A stretch of DNA of 9,950 bases from Actinomycetes bacterium. GTDB lineage: Bacteria; Actinomycetota; Acidimicrobiia; UBA5794. The DNA is taken from assembly GCA_030598305.1 (NCBI GenBank), contig JAUVQC010000029.1, positions 1 through 9,950 of the forward strand, given 5' to 3'. Positions within the stretch are counted from its first letter, which is position 1; each line of letters opens with the position of its first letter. Below, piece after piece: positions 1-6,893 of this stretch. Made by a program: the position numbers and the translations under genes. Below the pieces are notes generated by a model. The model searched no databases. It saw only the letters and a program-made list of their open reading frames with translations, and was not told the origin of the DNA.

Positions 1-583
1 CTCCGCCCAGCATGTGCACGACACCAGATCCGGCGAAGTCGAAGAAACCGATCTCGGACAACCAGCCTCCACCCCAGACCCAGTGCGTCACGACCGGGTA
101 GATGAGTCCTGTTATGAATGGCGTGTAAATCAGGTACGAGGTGAACTTGACACGTCCAGCAACGGCGCCCGAGATGATCGTTGCAGCCGTGGCAGCGAAC
201 ACGACCTGGAAGAACCATTCACCAGCCCGTGATGGGTCATCGAAGAAGAATACATCGCCGTAAGCAAAGAATCCGCCGAGGCTGGAACCGCCGTAGGCGA
301 GGGCAAACCCGAATGCCCAGTACGTGATGCTCCCGAGCGAGAAGTCCATCACGTTCTTCATGATGATGTTGCCTGCATTCTTTGCTCGCGTGAATCCTGC
401 CTCCACGAGAGCGAAACCCGCCTGCATGAACATGACGAGCATCCCCGCAACGACGAGCCAGACACTGTCGACGGCAGCGGCTACTTCGCCGACCGAGATC
501 TCCTGTGCGAGTGCCGCTGTTGCCAGCGGACCAACGATCAGCGATCCGGTAACTCCGATGAGGAGGAGGATTCTTCGTTTCAT
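1..583 (-). CDS. amt: Ammonium transporter Amt, 5' part (C-terminal half beyond left edge)
   Basis: Inner-membrane channel protein for ammonium/ammonia uptake (Amt/MEP/Rh family). Reading the minus strand from ATG 583 gives 194 open codons to the window edge; the family is usually 400-450 residues, so about half is present. Residues 1-26 form a signal peptide (MKRR, a hydrophobic stretch, then ALA before Gln27), as in other bacterial Amt proteins. Typical Amt stretches follow: MQAGFALVEAGFTRAKN (53-69), NVMDF (77-81), YWAFGFALAYG (88-98), the pore segment VWGGGWL (169-175) and DFAGSGVVHMLGG (182-194). Trp170, Asp182 and His190 match the conserved Trp, structural Asp and first pore His of AmtB. 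A Shine-Dalgarno GAAGGGA lies 4 nt before the ATG. One oddity is GAVAGRVKF (139-147), where most Amt proteins read AER. Upstream is a phased operator array. A glnK gene often follows amt but would be outside the window. Confidence 0.96.
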   Translation of the reverse strand, partial: MKRRILLLIGVTGSLIVGPLATAALAQEISVGEVAAAVDSVWLVVAGMLVMFMQAGFALVEAGFTRAKNAGNIIMKNVMDFSLGSITYWAFGFALAYGGSSLGGFFAYGDVFFFDDPSRAGEWFFQVVFAATAATIISGAVAGRVKFTSYLIYTPFITGLIYPVVTHWVWGGGWLSEIGFFDFAGSGVVHMLGG

Positions 584-623
584 AGCTTCCCTTCAATCGA
601 TGTCAAGAACGTACGTCACGTCG

Positions 624-683
624 ATTACACGTCCGTTACCCCGTCGTTACGGAGTCCGTACGGGTTCGTTTCGAGTGTGTTTC
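624..683 (-). promoter_or_regulatory. Array of six 11-bp-spaced GlnR/PhoP-like half-sites upstream of amt
   Basis: On the minus strand, pentamers recur at exactly 11-bp steps: GAAAC (683-679), GAAAC (672-668), GTACG (661-657), GTAAC (650-646), GTAAC (639-635) and GTAAT (628-624). A weaker seventh, GACGT, is at 617-613. The actinobacterial nitrogen regulator GlnR binds GTnAC-n6-GaAAC-type repeats with this same 11-bp period and classically controls amt. The order here (two GAAAC units, then GTAAC units) is not the textbook alternation. PhoP-type PHO boxes are also 11-bp direct repeats, so the regulator's identity is inferred. The array sits 41 bp upstream of the amt start and ends 25 bp before the -10-like hexamer of the opposite operon. 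Confidence 0.6.
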
Positions 684-707
684 GCTGTCTGACATCCGTC
701 CGGCAAT

Positions 708-713
708 TACAGT
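708..713 (+). promoter_or_regulatory. Putative -10 element for a leaderless ABC transporter transcript
   Basis: TACAGT fits the actinobacterial -10 consensus TANNNT. It ends 7 nt before ATG 721, so transcription could begin at or next to the start codon. No Shine-Dalgarno sequence lies in the 20 nt before the ATG, which supports a leaderless message. I see no good -35 at 16-19 bp; that region would abut the operator array ending at 683. Confidence 0.35.
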
Positions 714-720
714 TCTGGCA

Positions 721-1623
721 ATGGCCGTCATCGAAGTCCTCAACCTCGTCAAGCATTACGACGACGTCATGGCGGTTAACGGTGTGGATCTCTCCATCGA
801 TGCTGGGGAGGTCTTTGCGTTGCTTGGACCGAACGGTGCGGGGAAGTCGACCACCGTTGAGATACTCGAGGGTCACCGGAAGGCGACATCCGGATCCGTA
901 TCGGTACTCGGATACAACCCATCGAATCGGGATCGATCGTATCGCGAACGAATCGGGATCGTGCTCCAGGAGACTGCCATCGAGAACTCATTGACTGTTG
1001 CAGAGGCGATCGATGTGTATGGGCGCATGTACCCGAACCAGCGGCCCACCGCAGAGCTGATCGAGATTGTGGGCCTCGACGAAAAACGAGACGTTCGCAT
1101 CAAGACGCTGTCAGGCGGCCAGAGACGCCGCCTCGAACTCGCTCTGGGGATCGTTGGTGATCCAGAGCTGATCTTCATGGACGAACCAACGACAGGGTTC
1201 GATCCATCGGCGAGACGTCAGGCATGGACCATTGTCCAGAACCTCACCTCACTTGGCAAGACAGTGCTTCTGACAACGCACTACATGGATGAGGCCCAGG
1301 TACTTGCCGACCGCGTGGCAGTTATCGCGAAGGGAAGGATCGTCGCGGAGGGGACACCCGAATCACTTGGCGGGCGGCGGGACGCGGCATCCGTTATCTC
1401 CTTTCACCCCGATGGTGCCACGCTCGATGGTCTCCCCGGCGAAGGAATCGTGGTGGGCGAGAACGGGCGTGTGACGTTGGAAAGCACGACGCCCACCCGC
1501 ACGGTACACGCCGTGACCGGATGGGCACTCGAGCGTGGGATCGAGCTGTCGGACCTCACCGTCGCGAGACCGAGCCTCGAGGACGTGTACCTCCAGCTGA
1601 CGGCGGAGGAAGACGATGAGTGA
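721..1623 (+). CDS. DrrA-type ABC exporter ATP-binding protein
   Basis: Cytoplasmic ATPase that powers a two-component ABC-2 exporter, of the DrrA/CcmA-like drug and lipid efflux group; 300 residues, a usual length. Visible motifs are Walker A GPNGAGKST (36-44), Q-loop Gln83 (IVLQE), signature LSGGQ (130-134), Walker B LIFMDEP (150-156, Asp154/Glu155) and H-loop His187 (TTHYMDEA). All catalytic positions are intact. The roughly 90-residue C-terminal extension ending in ARPSLEDVYLQLT is the tail common in this subfamily. The start is ATG 721, with the ABC fold beginning at residue 3; no Shine-Dalgarno is seen, so translation may be leaderless. The stop overlaps the permease start by 8 nt, so the two are translationally coupled. 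The substrate cannot be told from the sequence. Confidence 0.93.
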   Translation: MAVIEVLNLVKHYDDVMAVNGVDLSIDAGEVFALLGPNGAGKSTTVEILEGHRKATSGSVSVLGYNPSNRDRSYRERIGIVLQETAIENSLTVAEAIDVYGRMYPNQRPTAELIEIVGLDEKRDVRIKTLSGGQRRRLELALGIVGDPELIFMDEPTTGFDPSARRQAWTIVQNLTSLGKTVLLTTHYMDEAQVLADRVAVIAKGRIVAEGTPESLGGRRDAASVISFHPDGATLDGLPGEGIVVGENGRVTLESTTPTRTVHAVTGWALERGIELSDLTVARPSLEDVYLQLTAEEDDE

Positions 1624-2446
1624 CCGGCCATCGAATCTGAGGCTGCTGTCGGATCAAACGATCTATCAGAACAAGATCTTCTTCCGTTCTCCCGTGGCAG
1701 CGTTCTTCACGCTCGTCTTTCCACTCTTCATCTTCATGGTGTTCTCGCTGATCTTCGGAAACGAATACATCCCCGAACTCGGCGTCAGCCTTGCGCAGTA
1801 CTTCGGACCGGCAATGGCGGTGTTCGCCGCCGTATCGGCCACATACACGAACATTGCATCGGTGACCGCGTATCAACGCGACGAGGGCATCCTGAAGCGG
1901 GTTCGTGGTGTACCGCTTCCTGCAAGTCTCTACCACGGTGGAAAGATCATGAGCGCGACGCTCGTCGCCGTGATAGCAGTTGTCGTGATGATGACGGTCG
2001 GGGCCTTGTTCTACAACCTCCAGATATATGGAGAAACACTCCCTGCTGCCATCGTCACGTTCTTCATCGGCGTGGGATGCTTCGCCTCGCTTGGGTTACT
2101 GGTCGCCGGATTGGTGAACAGTGGCGAGGCAGCAACAGCGGTGACCAATGCAACGTTGCTTCCCCTTGCATTCGTGAGTGGCGTGTTTCTCGTTCCTTCG
2201 GATCAGGCACCGGAGTGGCTCGATGCGGTTGCGAACTTCTTCCCCCTCAAGCACTTCGTTGTCCCGTTCACCGATGCATTCAACCCTACCCATGTCGGCT
2301 CGCCGTGGCAGTGGGACCATCTGGCATACATGGCGCTGTGGGGTGTTCTCGCCCTCGTCTTTGGCATCCGCTTCTTCAAGTGGGAGACGGTTTCGAGCCC
2401 GGGCCGAAAGGCGAAACGCAAGAACAAGGCATCAACCACAGCATGA
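1616..2446 (+). CDS. ABC-2 type exporter permease (DrrB-like)
   Basis: Membrane subunit partnering the ATPase just upstream; 276 residues, the normal length for ABC-2 (PF01061-type) permeases. Six hydrophobic segments are visible at about 27-48, 62-84, 112-134, 143-167, 175-194 and 235-253. The cytoplasmic coupling segment DEGILKRVRGVPLP (89-102) and the late LAFVSGVFLVP (184-194) are typical of DrrB/NodJ-like permeases. The C-terminus is short and very basic (KAKRKNK), consistent with a cytoplasmic tail. The start is ATG 1616, with a good Shine-Dalgarno (GGAGGA, 1605-1610) 5 nt away and inside the ATPase gene. Its stop overlaps the acetyltransferase start by 4 nt (ATGA). Together with the ATPase it should form a homodimeric exporter of an unknown, probably hydrophobic, small molecule. 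Confidence 0.92.
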   Translation: MSDRPSNLRLLSDQTIYQNKIFFRSPVAAFFTLVFPLFIFMVFSLIFGNEYIPELGVSLAQYFGPAMAVFAAVSATYTNIASVTAYQRDEGILKRVRGVPLPASLYHGGKIMSATLVAVIAVVVMMTVGALFYNLQIYGETLPAAIVTFFIGVGCFASLGLLVAGLVNSGEAATAVTNATLLPLAFVSGVFLVPSDQAPEWLDAVANFFPLKHFVVPFTDAFNPTHVGSPWQWDHLAYMALWGVLALVFGIRFFKWETVSSPGRKAKRKNKASTTA

Positions 2447-2943
2447 GGGACATCGAACTCCGCATGGCCACCGAGGCGGACGTTCCGCAGATGAACGCGC
2501 TCTACAACGAGTACATCGTCGATTCCCACGTGTCATTCGACACCGAGGCCTGGACGGACGAGAAGCGTCTTGGATGGTTCGAGGAGCGTGTTTCCGGCGG
2601 GTATCCGATCATCGTTGCATGCGATGGAGACACCGTCATCGGCGTCTCGTGGTCCGGGCCGTATCGACCCAAGGCCGCGTACCGCTCGTCTGTCGAGACG
2701 ACGATCATCCTCGCAGAAGCTGAGTTCGGCAGGGGCATCGGCACGGGCCTGTATTCGAAGTTGATGGAACTGCTTTCCGATACCGGCTTCCACAGGGCCT
2801 ACGCGATCATCGCTCTTCCGAACGAAGCGTCGATCGCCCTGCACCTCAAGTTGGGCTTCCGCGAGATCGGTGTACTCGAGGAAGCAGGATTCAAGGATGG
2901 CCGCTACCACTCAACCTTGATGATGGAGCGCGAGCTGGCCTAA
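2443..2943 (+). CDS. GNAT N-acetyltransferase, phosphinothricin/methionine sulfoximine acetyltransferase-like
   Basis: Cytoplasmic acetyl-CoA-dependent N-acetyltransferase, 166 residues. The order of segments follows the Pat/Bar family: IELRMATEADVPQM at the N-terminus, VSFDTE (30-35), IGVSWSGPYRPKAAY (66-80), ETTIIL (85-90), the acetyl-CoA pyrophosphate loop GRGIGTG (96-102), ALPNEASIALHLKLGF (124-139) and EEAGFKDGRYH (146-156). Glu85 and His134 sit where Pat enzymes carry a conserved Glu and His. ATG 2443 is chosen because it overlaps the permease stop as ATGA and gives a standard-length GNAT; the same frame is open back to 2077, but that part lies under the permease. Relatives acetylate phosphinothricin, methionine sulfoximine/sulfone or other amino acids. 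The substrate here is unproven; coupling to an exporter suggests detoxification. Confidence 0.9.
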   Translation: MRDIELRMATEADVPQMNALYNEYIVDSHVSFDTEAWTDEKRLGWFEERVSGGYPIIVACDGDTVIGVSWSGPYRPKAAYRSSVETTIILAEAEFGRGIGTGLYSKLMELLSDTGFHRAYAIIALPNEASIALHLKLGFREIGVLEEAGFKDGRYHSTLMMERELA

Positions 2944-2960
2944 GTCGACTGGCAGCGACT
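2943..2960. terminator. Weak inverted repeat between convergent genes
   Basis: AGTCG (2943-2947) and CGACT (2956-2960) form a perfect 5-bp stem with an 8-nt loop. It spans the stop codons of both converging genes (TAA at 2941-2943 on plus; TAG at 2961-2959 on minus). There is no T-tract on either side and the stem is short, so a terminator role is only suggested by its placement in the 15-bp gap. Confidence 0.15.
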
Positions 2961-3783
2961 ACGCCTCTGAGGACACACCAAGCAGACGCTCACGCTTGAT
3001 CGACTTCGACCCCGATGCAAGGAGTAGTGCAGCGATGATCCATGCGATCAAACCAGCAGCCGAGGCAGTGATGACGGGCGAATAGAGCAGGCCTGACGCA
3101 ACGCCATAGCTTGCCAGAATCACCGGGAGAGTTACGAGGCTTGAGGCCTGGTGGGCCGAAGCTGCCGATCGCACCCTTGCAGAGAGCCGCAGGATCAGGG
3201 AGAGAGCGATGGCAATGAACGGTGGGATAACCCACAACACGAGCAGCATCCAACCGACTGTTGGGAAGAACCACCCGCCCACCTGGGGGCCGACGATGAC
3301 GTTGACCACCAGTGAGTAGAGCGCAAAGCCGACGATGCCAGCGAGATATCCCGGAATGAGGCTTGCCAGCAGTTTGGCGACATAGATCTCTTTGACGGTG
3401 AGCGGGCTGTGTGCGAGGTACTCACCGGTGCCACGCTCTCTCTCACCGACGATCGAGTTGGCGCCGACGGCTGATGAGATCGTCAATGGCACAACGATCG
3501 CGATCGGGGCGAGAAGATACACGGCAAATGCGTACGATGCGCGGGTTGCGGGGTTGTCACCGCGGATATTTTGCTGCACCGACTCGGGAAGCGTTCCGAT
3601 GATGTCGCCGATCTGGCCCATGATCGGGGACCTCTGCACGACCCCGAGCGATCCGAGAAGGATCGCAGGCATGATCACGAAGAACAGTCCTCCGAGGATC
3701 ACAAGGGGTATCCAGTAGTCCTTTGTCTTGAACAGGCGATACAGGTCGATCCTGATTACCGCCTTGATCATTGACCACCTCAT
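2959..3783 (-). CDS. ABC-2 family exporter permease, second system
   Basis: Membrane subunit of a second ABC exporter; 274 residues with six hydrophobic segments at about 24-46, 84-106, 138-163, 172-198, 216-236 and 238-257. A 35-40-residue loop outside the membrane follows the first helix. The cytoplasmic segment SIVGERERGTGEYLAHSPLT (110-129) is the hallmark of the NatB/ABC2_membrane_3-like group, which differs from the DrrB-like permease on the opposite strand. ATG 3783 overlaps the ATPase stop by 4 nt (ATGA), so the two are translationally coupled; Met5 is an alternative start. No periplasmic enzyme domain is present. The cargo is unknown. It converges with the acetyltransferase gene, leaving only 15 bp between them. 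Confidence 0.9.
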   Translation of the reverse strand: MRWSMIKAVIRIDLYRLFKTKDYWIPLVILGGLFFVIMPAILLGSLGVVQRSPIMGQIGDIIGTLPESVQQNIRGDNPATRASYAFAVYLLAPIAIVVPLTISSAVGANSIVGERERGTGEYLAHSPLTVKEIYVAKLLASLIPGYLAGIVGFALYSLVVNVIVGPQVGGWFFPTVGWMLLVLWVIPPFIAIALSLILRLSARVRSAASAHQASSLVTLPVILASYGVASGLLYSPVITASAAGLIAWIIAALLLASGSKSIKRERLLGVSSEA

Positions 3784-4709
3784 CGTGTCTCCCTATGTGC
3801 TCGCTGCATCTCGAAATACAAATCTTCGAGCGTCGGACTGAGTGGCTCGACTCGAGTCGGCCGTACGCCTCTCTTCACAAGCTCGATGACAAGATCAGGG
3901 ATGCGATCCTCAGAATCGAGGGTGATATGCAGCGCTCCTTCGTCTCGGACAGAGAGCACACCATCGAGTTGCGGGAGGAACGTCATCGAGTCGCGGTCCT
4001 CTGCATCGATGATCACGATCGGATCGGGCATGTATCGAGCTGTGAGCGCCCGCGGGTTGCCGGATGTGCGGACCTCACCGTTCTCAAGGAGGACGAGGTG
4101 GTCGGCAATGCCTTCGGCCTCATGAAGGAGGTGCGTGCACATGACAATGGTTCGTCCACGGCCGGCCATCTCGGCGATGAGGTCGAGGACCGATCGTGCG
4201 GATTCGGGGTCGAGTCCGGCGGTCGGCTCATCGAGCATGAGGACCTCTGGATCGTGCAATACAGCACGTGCCAACGCAAGGCGGGTTCGCATTCCTGTCG
4301 AATAGCCGCCGACGTCCTTGTCGAGGGCGTCATCGATCGCGAACCTCTCGGCAGCGGCGAAGGCCTCCGACTCGTCCGCCTCGAAAATGGTTGCGGCAAA
4401 GGCGAGATTCTCGCGTCCGGAGAGTTGGTCATAGAACGCCGGTTTCGGTGGGACCACGCCAACACGCGCCCTGACCTCGTCACCGTTTGTGAGTGGGTCG
4501 AGGCCGAGCACTCGTATGGCTCCGAAGTCGGAGATCATGGCACCCGTGGTGAGTCGCACCGTCGTGGTCTTCCCGGCGCCGTTCGGACCGAGGAGTACCG
4601 TGACTGCCCCCGCTGGTGCTGCAAAGTCGACCTCGTTGAGCGCGACGACATCACCAAAGGTCTTTCGCACCGAGGAGAATGTGATCGCTGGGGTCATCTC
4701 GCTCATCAT
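3780..4709 (-). CDS. ABC exporter ATP-binding protein, second system, with non-canonical Q-loop
   Basis: Cytoplasmic ATPase partner of the permease that overlaps its stop; 309 residues from ATG 4709. Motifs are Walker A GPNGAGKTT (41-49), a divergent signature YSTGM (136-140, the form common in CcmA/NatA-like exporters), Walker B VLMLDEP (156-162, Asp160/Glu161) and H-loop His193 (CTHLLHEAEG). The Q-loop region reads VVPPKPAFYDQ, with Pro88 where most ABC ATPases have Gln and many of this subfamily Glu. The C-terminal tail ending in LSPTLEDLYFEM is normal for the group. The start is uncertain: the frame opens at GTG 4760, but ATG 4709 (or 4706, 4697) fits the family better, and TACCGT 8 nt upstream of 4709 suggests a leaderless message. 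A long open frame on the opposite strand is a coding shadow. Confidence 0.9.
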   Translation of the reverse strand: MMSEMTPAITFSSVRKTFGDVVALNEVDFAAPAGAVTVLLGPNGAGKTTTVRLTTGAMISDFGAIRVLGLDPLTNGDEVRARVGVVPPKPAFYDQLSGRENLAFAATIFEADESEAFAAAERFAIDDALDKDVGGYSTGMRTRLALARAVLHDPEVLMLDEPTAGLDPESARSVLDLIAEMAGRGRTIVMCTHLLHEAEGIADHLVLLENGEVRTSGNPRALTARYMPDPIVIIDAEDRDSMTFLPQLDGVLSVRDEGALHITLDSEDRIPDLVIELVKRGVRPTRVEPLSPTLEDLYFEMQRAHRETR

Positions 4710-4717
4710 CGGCACGA

Positions 4718-4723
4718 ACGGTA
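4718..4723 (-). promoter_or_regulatory. Putative -10 element for a leaderless exporter transcript
   Basis: On the minus strand TACCGT (4723-4718) is followed by 8 nt and then ATG 4709. No Shine-Dalgarno is found close to that ATG, and no clear -35 is seen 16-19 bp upstream. The same hexamer stands before the SRAP gene at 6882. Confidence 0.35.
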
Positions 4724-4816
4724 CTTGCCTTGACAACGAACCCGGACGGTTGCCGATCACCGCCCACGATCCGACCTACTAACTTCGGTGGTACCCGTGC
4801 AACGTTGAAGGGCCGC

Positions 4817-6841
4817 GTGCCGAATCAATCCCAAGATCCACCTCCCGCGCCGGTTGTGGCCATAGCTGTTCTCGACAAGGTCGTCGACGCGACCGGCGGG
4901 CAGCATCGACCAGGTCAGGAGGACATGGCAGCGTGGGTGGCCCAGGCCATTTCGGACGGGCACCACCTGATCTGTGAAGCAGGGACAGGAATCGGGAAGT
5001 CGTTCGGCTACCTCATTCCCGCCATCACCTCTGGCAAGCGTGTGGTGATCGCCACCTCAACCAAGACGCTTCAGGACCAGATCGCGGATGACCTCCCCCG
5101 AATCCTCGATGTCACGAGAGCTGCCGGCCACGACCCCGAAACAGCGATCATCAAGGGGCGGGCCTCCTATGTGTGCCCCGCAAAGGCAGCCGAGCACAAC
5201 GCGCAACTCGCGCTCGGCAGTAGCACTGCCACGACTGAGGGCGATCCGGTCGGCGCCCTGATCACATGGTGGCGAGATGGCGGGGATGGTCAGCGGGACC
5301 ACGCACCAGTTGACGTAACGAACCAACAGTGGAGCACGATCTCGACGTCCGGAATCGAGTGTCCGGCCGCTCGATGCAGCTACAAGGATGACTGTCCAGC
5401 CATGGATGCGCTCGAAGACGCCAGGGAAGCGTCGATAGTCGTTTGCAACCACCATCTCTACGGAGCCGACATCGCGTCGGAGGGTTCGGTTCTCGGGCAC
5501 CACGACGCCGTGATCTTCGATGAGGCACACAGGCTCGAAGATGCCCTCTGCTCAAGTGTCGGGATCACACTCACCCCGAGACGTGTCGCGATGTACATCT
5601 CCCAGGCGAATGCACTCCTCAAGCGTCTCGACATGAAGCCGGTCCGTCGTGAGAAGCTCACATCGGATCTGTGGAAGCACGCCAAGGAGTTCGAACGCTG
5701 GATGGCAACCAGCATCGGAGAGGTCGAGCTTCCGACGGCGGGTGCCGGGCACCTCGCCGCGAAGAACCTTGCCGACGGTGTGAAGGCGGTAAGCGATGCG
5801 ATCGCCGAGATCACCAGACAGTCCGGAGGCAGGTTCGAGCAGACCGTTGTTGGACACAAGGAACGGGTGCTCAACCTTGCGGGCCATCTTGTCGGCGATC
5901 TTGCAGTGCTCATGCGTGACGACGGATCCAGCGCGGGCCACGTGTGCTGGATCGATCCGGGGCCGGTTCTGCGTACGAGTCCCATCTCTGTCGCCGGATC
6001 CTTCAGCGAGCGAGCAGCCACCGTTGCGACGATCTGCACGTCGGCAACGCTCACCGTCGACGGTTCGTTCTCGGCGATGGCCAGGACACTCGGATACGGC
6101 GCCGAGGTGGCCGACATGTCCGATCCTCATGAGGACGAAGAGCAGCCCGACTCCCTGCGCTACATGTCGCTGCGTGTCGGCTCACCGTTTGACTACGCGA
6201 ATCAGGCTGCTCTGTATCTGCCACAGCTCCCCGACCCGAGCGACGAGAAGTGGGGCACGGCCGTGGCGGAGCTCACCAACGATCTCGTGGACCGAGTTGG
6301 AGGCAGGGCACTGGTGCTTTGCACCTCCAACGCTGCGGTTGAGCGCATCGCCGACACCATCTCAACGTATCAACGGTCCTCGAAAGGTGATGGCCATCAG
6401 ATCCTTGTCCAAGGCGGAATGCCCCGCGCGAAACTCCTCGAGACCTTCCGAACGGATCCGACGTCGGTGTTGGTTGCGACAATGGGGTTCTGGGAAGGCG
6501 TCGACATCACTGGCGATGCCTGCAGGATCGTGATCATCGACCGCATCCCGTTCCCCCGACCCGACGACCCGCTGTGGCAGGCCAGGAGAAAGGCCGCCGC
6601 GGAAACCGGTTCGCACCCGTTCATGACCGTGGACCTCCCCCGAGCCGCGAACCTGACCGCTCAGGGTGCGGGTCGGCTCATAAGGACACACACCGATGAG
6701 GGTCTGATCGTCCTGTGCGACAGCCGCCTCCGAACCCGCAGATATGGAGGGACGATCATCAACACGCTCCCCGAGATGCCGATCCTCACGGACAACGCCG
6801 CAGCACTGGCCTATCTCGATGGCCTCCAGTCCTCCGACTAG
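4817..6841 (+). CDS. dinG: DinG/XPD-family ATP-dependent iron-sulfur DNA helicase
   Basis: Superfamily 2 helicase that unwinds DNA 5' to 3' using ATP and a 4Fe-4S cluster; DinG relatives resolve R-loops and damaged replication structures. 674 residues from GTG 4817. Motifs in order: Q-motif RPGQ (31-34), Walker A AGTGIGKS (55-62), motif Ia ATSTKTLQDQ (79-88), four probable cluster cysteines Cys120, Cys182, Cys187 and Cys193 (spacing as in DinG), DEAH box (235-238), TSATL (408-412), motif V FWEGVDITG (558-566) and motif VI QGAGRLIR (616-623). All appear intact. No N-terminal exonuclease domain is present, unlike Firmicutes DinG. GTG 4817 is chosen because GAAGGG (4807-4812) precedes it; the frame is open back to TTG 4730, which would overlap the divergent exporter promoter. 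It is divergent from the second ABC operon. Confidence 0.93.
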   Translation: MPNQSQDPPPAPVVAIAVLDKVVDATGGQHRPGQEDMAAWVAQAISDGHHLICEAGTGIGKSFGYLIPAITSGKRVVIATSTKTLQDQIADDLPRILDVTRAAGHDPETAIIKGRASYVCPAKAAEHNAQLALGSSTATTEGDPVGALITWWRDGGDGQRDHAPVDVTNQQWSTISTSGIECPAARCSYKDDCPAMDALEDAREASIVVCNHHLYGADIASEGSVLGHHDAVIFDEAHRLEDALCSSVGITLTPRRVAMYISQANALLKRLDMKPVRREKLTSDLWKHAKEFERWMATSIGEVELPTAGAGHLAAKNLADGVKAVSDAIAEITRQSGGRFEQTVVGHKERVLNLAGHLVGDLAVLMRDDGSSAGHVCWIDPGPVLRTSPISVAGSFSERAATVATICTSATLTVDGSFSAMARTLGYGAEVADMSDPHEDEEQPDSLRYMSLRVGSPFDYANQAALYLPQLPDPSDEKWGTAVAELTNDLVDRVGGRALVLCTSNAAVERIADTISTYQRSSKGDGHQILVQGGMPRAKLLETFRTDPTSVLVATMGFWEGVDITGDACRIVIIDRIPFPRPDDPLWQARRKAAAETGSHPFMTVDLPRAANLTAQGAGRLIRTHTDEGLIVLCDSRLRTRRYGGTIINTLPEMPILTDNAAALAYLDGLQSSD

Positions 6842-6858
6842 TACCTAGCCGGCCAAGG

Positions 6859-6887
6859 TTGTCGGACGTCTGTGGAAGGTCTACCGT
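6859..6887 (+). promoter_or_regulatory. Promoter for a leaderless SRAP transcript
   Basis: TTGTCG (6859-6864, 4 of 6 match to TTGACA) and TACCGT (6882-6887) are separated by 17 bp, the ideal spacing. Six nucleotides follow before ATG 6894, placing the transcription start on the A of the start codon. The nearest purine-rich stretch, GGAAGG (6874-6879), is 14 nt from the ATG, too far to serve as a normal Shine-Dalgarno. This is the best promoter in the window. Confidence 0.6.
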
Positions 6888-6893
6888 CCCCTT

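Noticed and set aside
601..606. TTGACA (minus strand) as a -35 element for amt
   Set aside because: It is only 17 bp from the amt ATG and overlaps no room for a -10 and leader; the gene has a proper Shine-Dalgarno and so should have a leader.
923..961. 13-nt direct repeat CGAATCGGGATCG at 923-935 and 949-961
   Set aside because: Both copies lie inside the ATPase gene in different reading frames; in a genome so rich in ATCG/GATC words this is probably chance.
2077..2442. N-terminal 122-residue extension of the acetyltransferase frame
   Set aside because: It overlaps the permease's coding sequence, has no recognisable domain, and the GNAT fold starts naturally at ATG 2443 with an ATGA junction.
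3771..4733. 320-codon open frame on the plus strand opposite the second exporter ATPase
   Set aside because: It mirrors a gene with all ABC motifs, its translation resembles no family I know, and such antisense frames are common in GC-rich codon-biased genes.
4730..4816. Extended N-terminus of the helicase from TTG 4730
   Set aside because: It would overlap the divergent exporter promoter, reads as low-complexity Pro/Thr/Arg sequence, and GTG 4817 has a Shine-Dalgarno. Not fully excluded.
5458..6117. 219-codon open frame antisense to the DinG-type helicase
   Set aside because: Lies wholly inside a gene with intact helicase motifs; composition is that of a shadow frame.
6842..6862. GCCGGC-centred symmetry after the helicase stop as a terminator
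   Set aside because: The arms are short and interrupted, and no T-tract follows.
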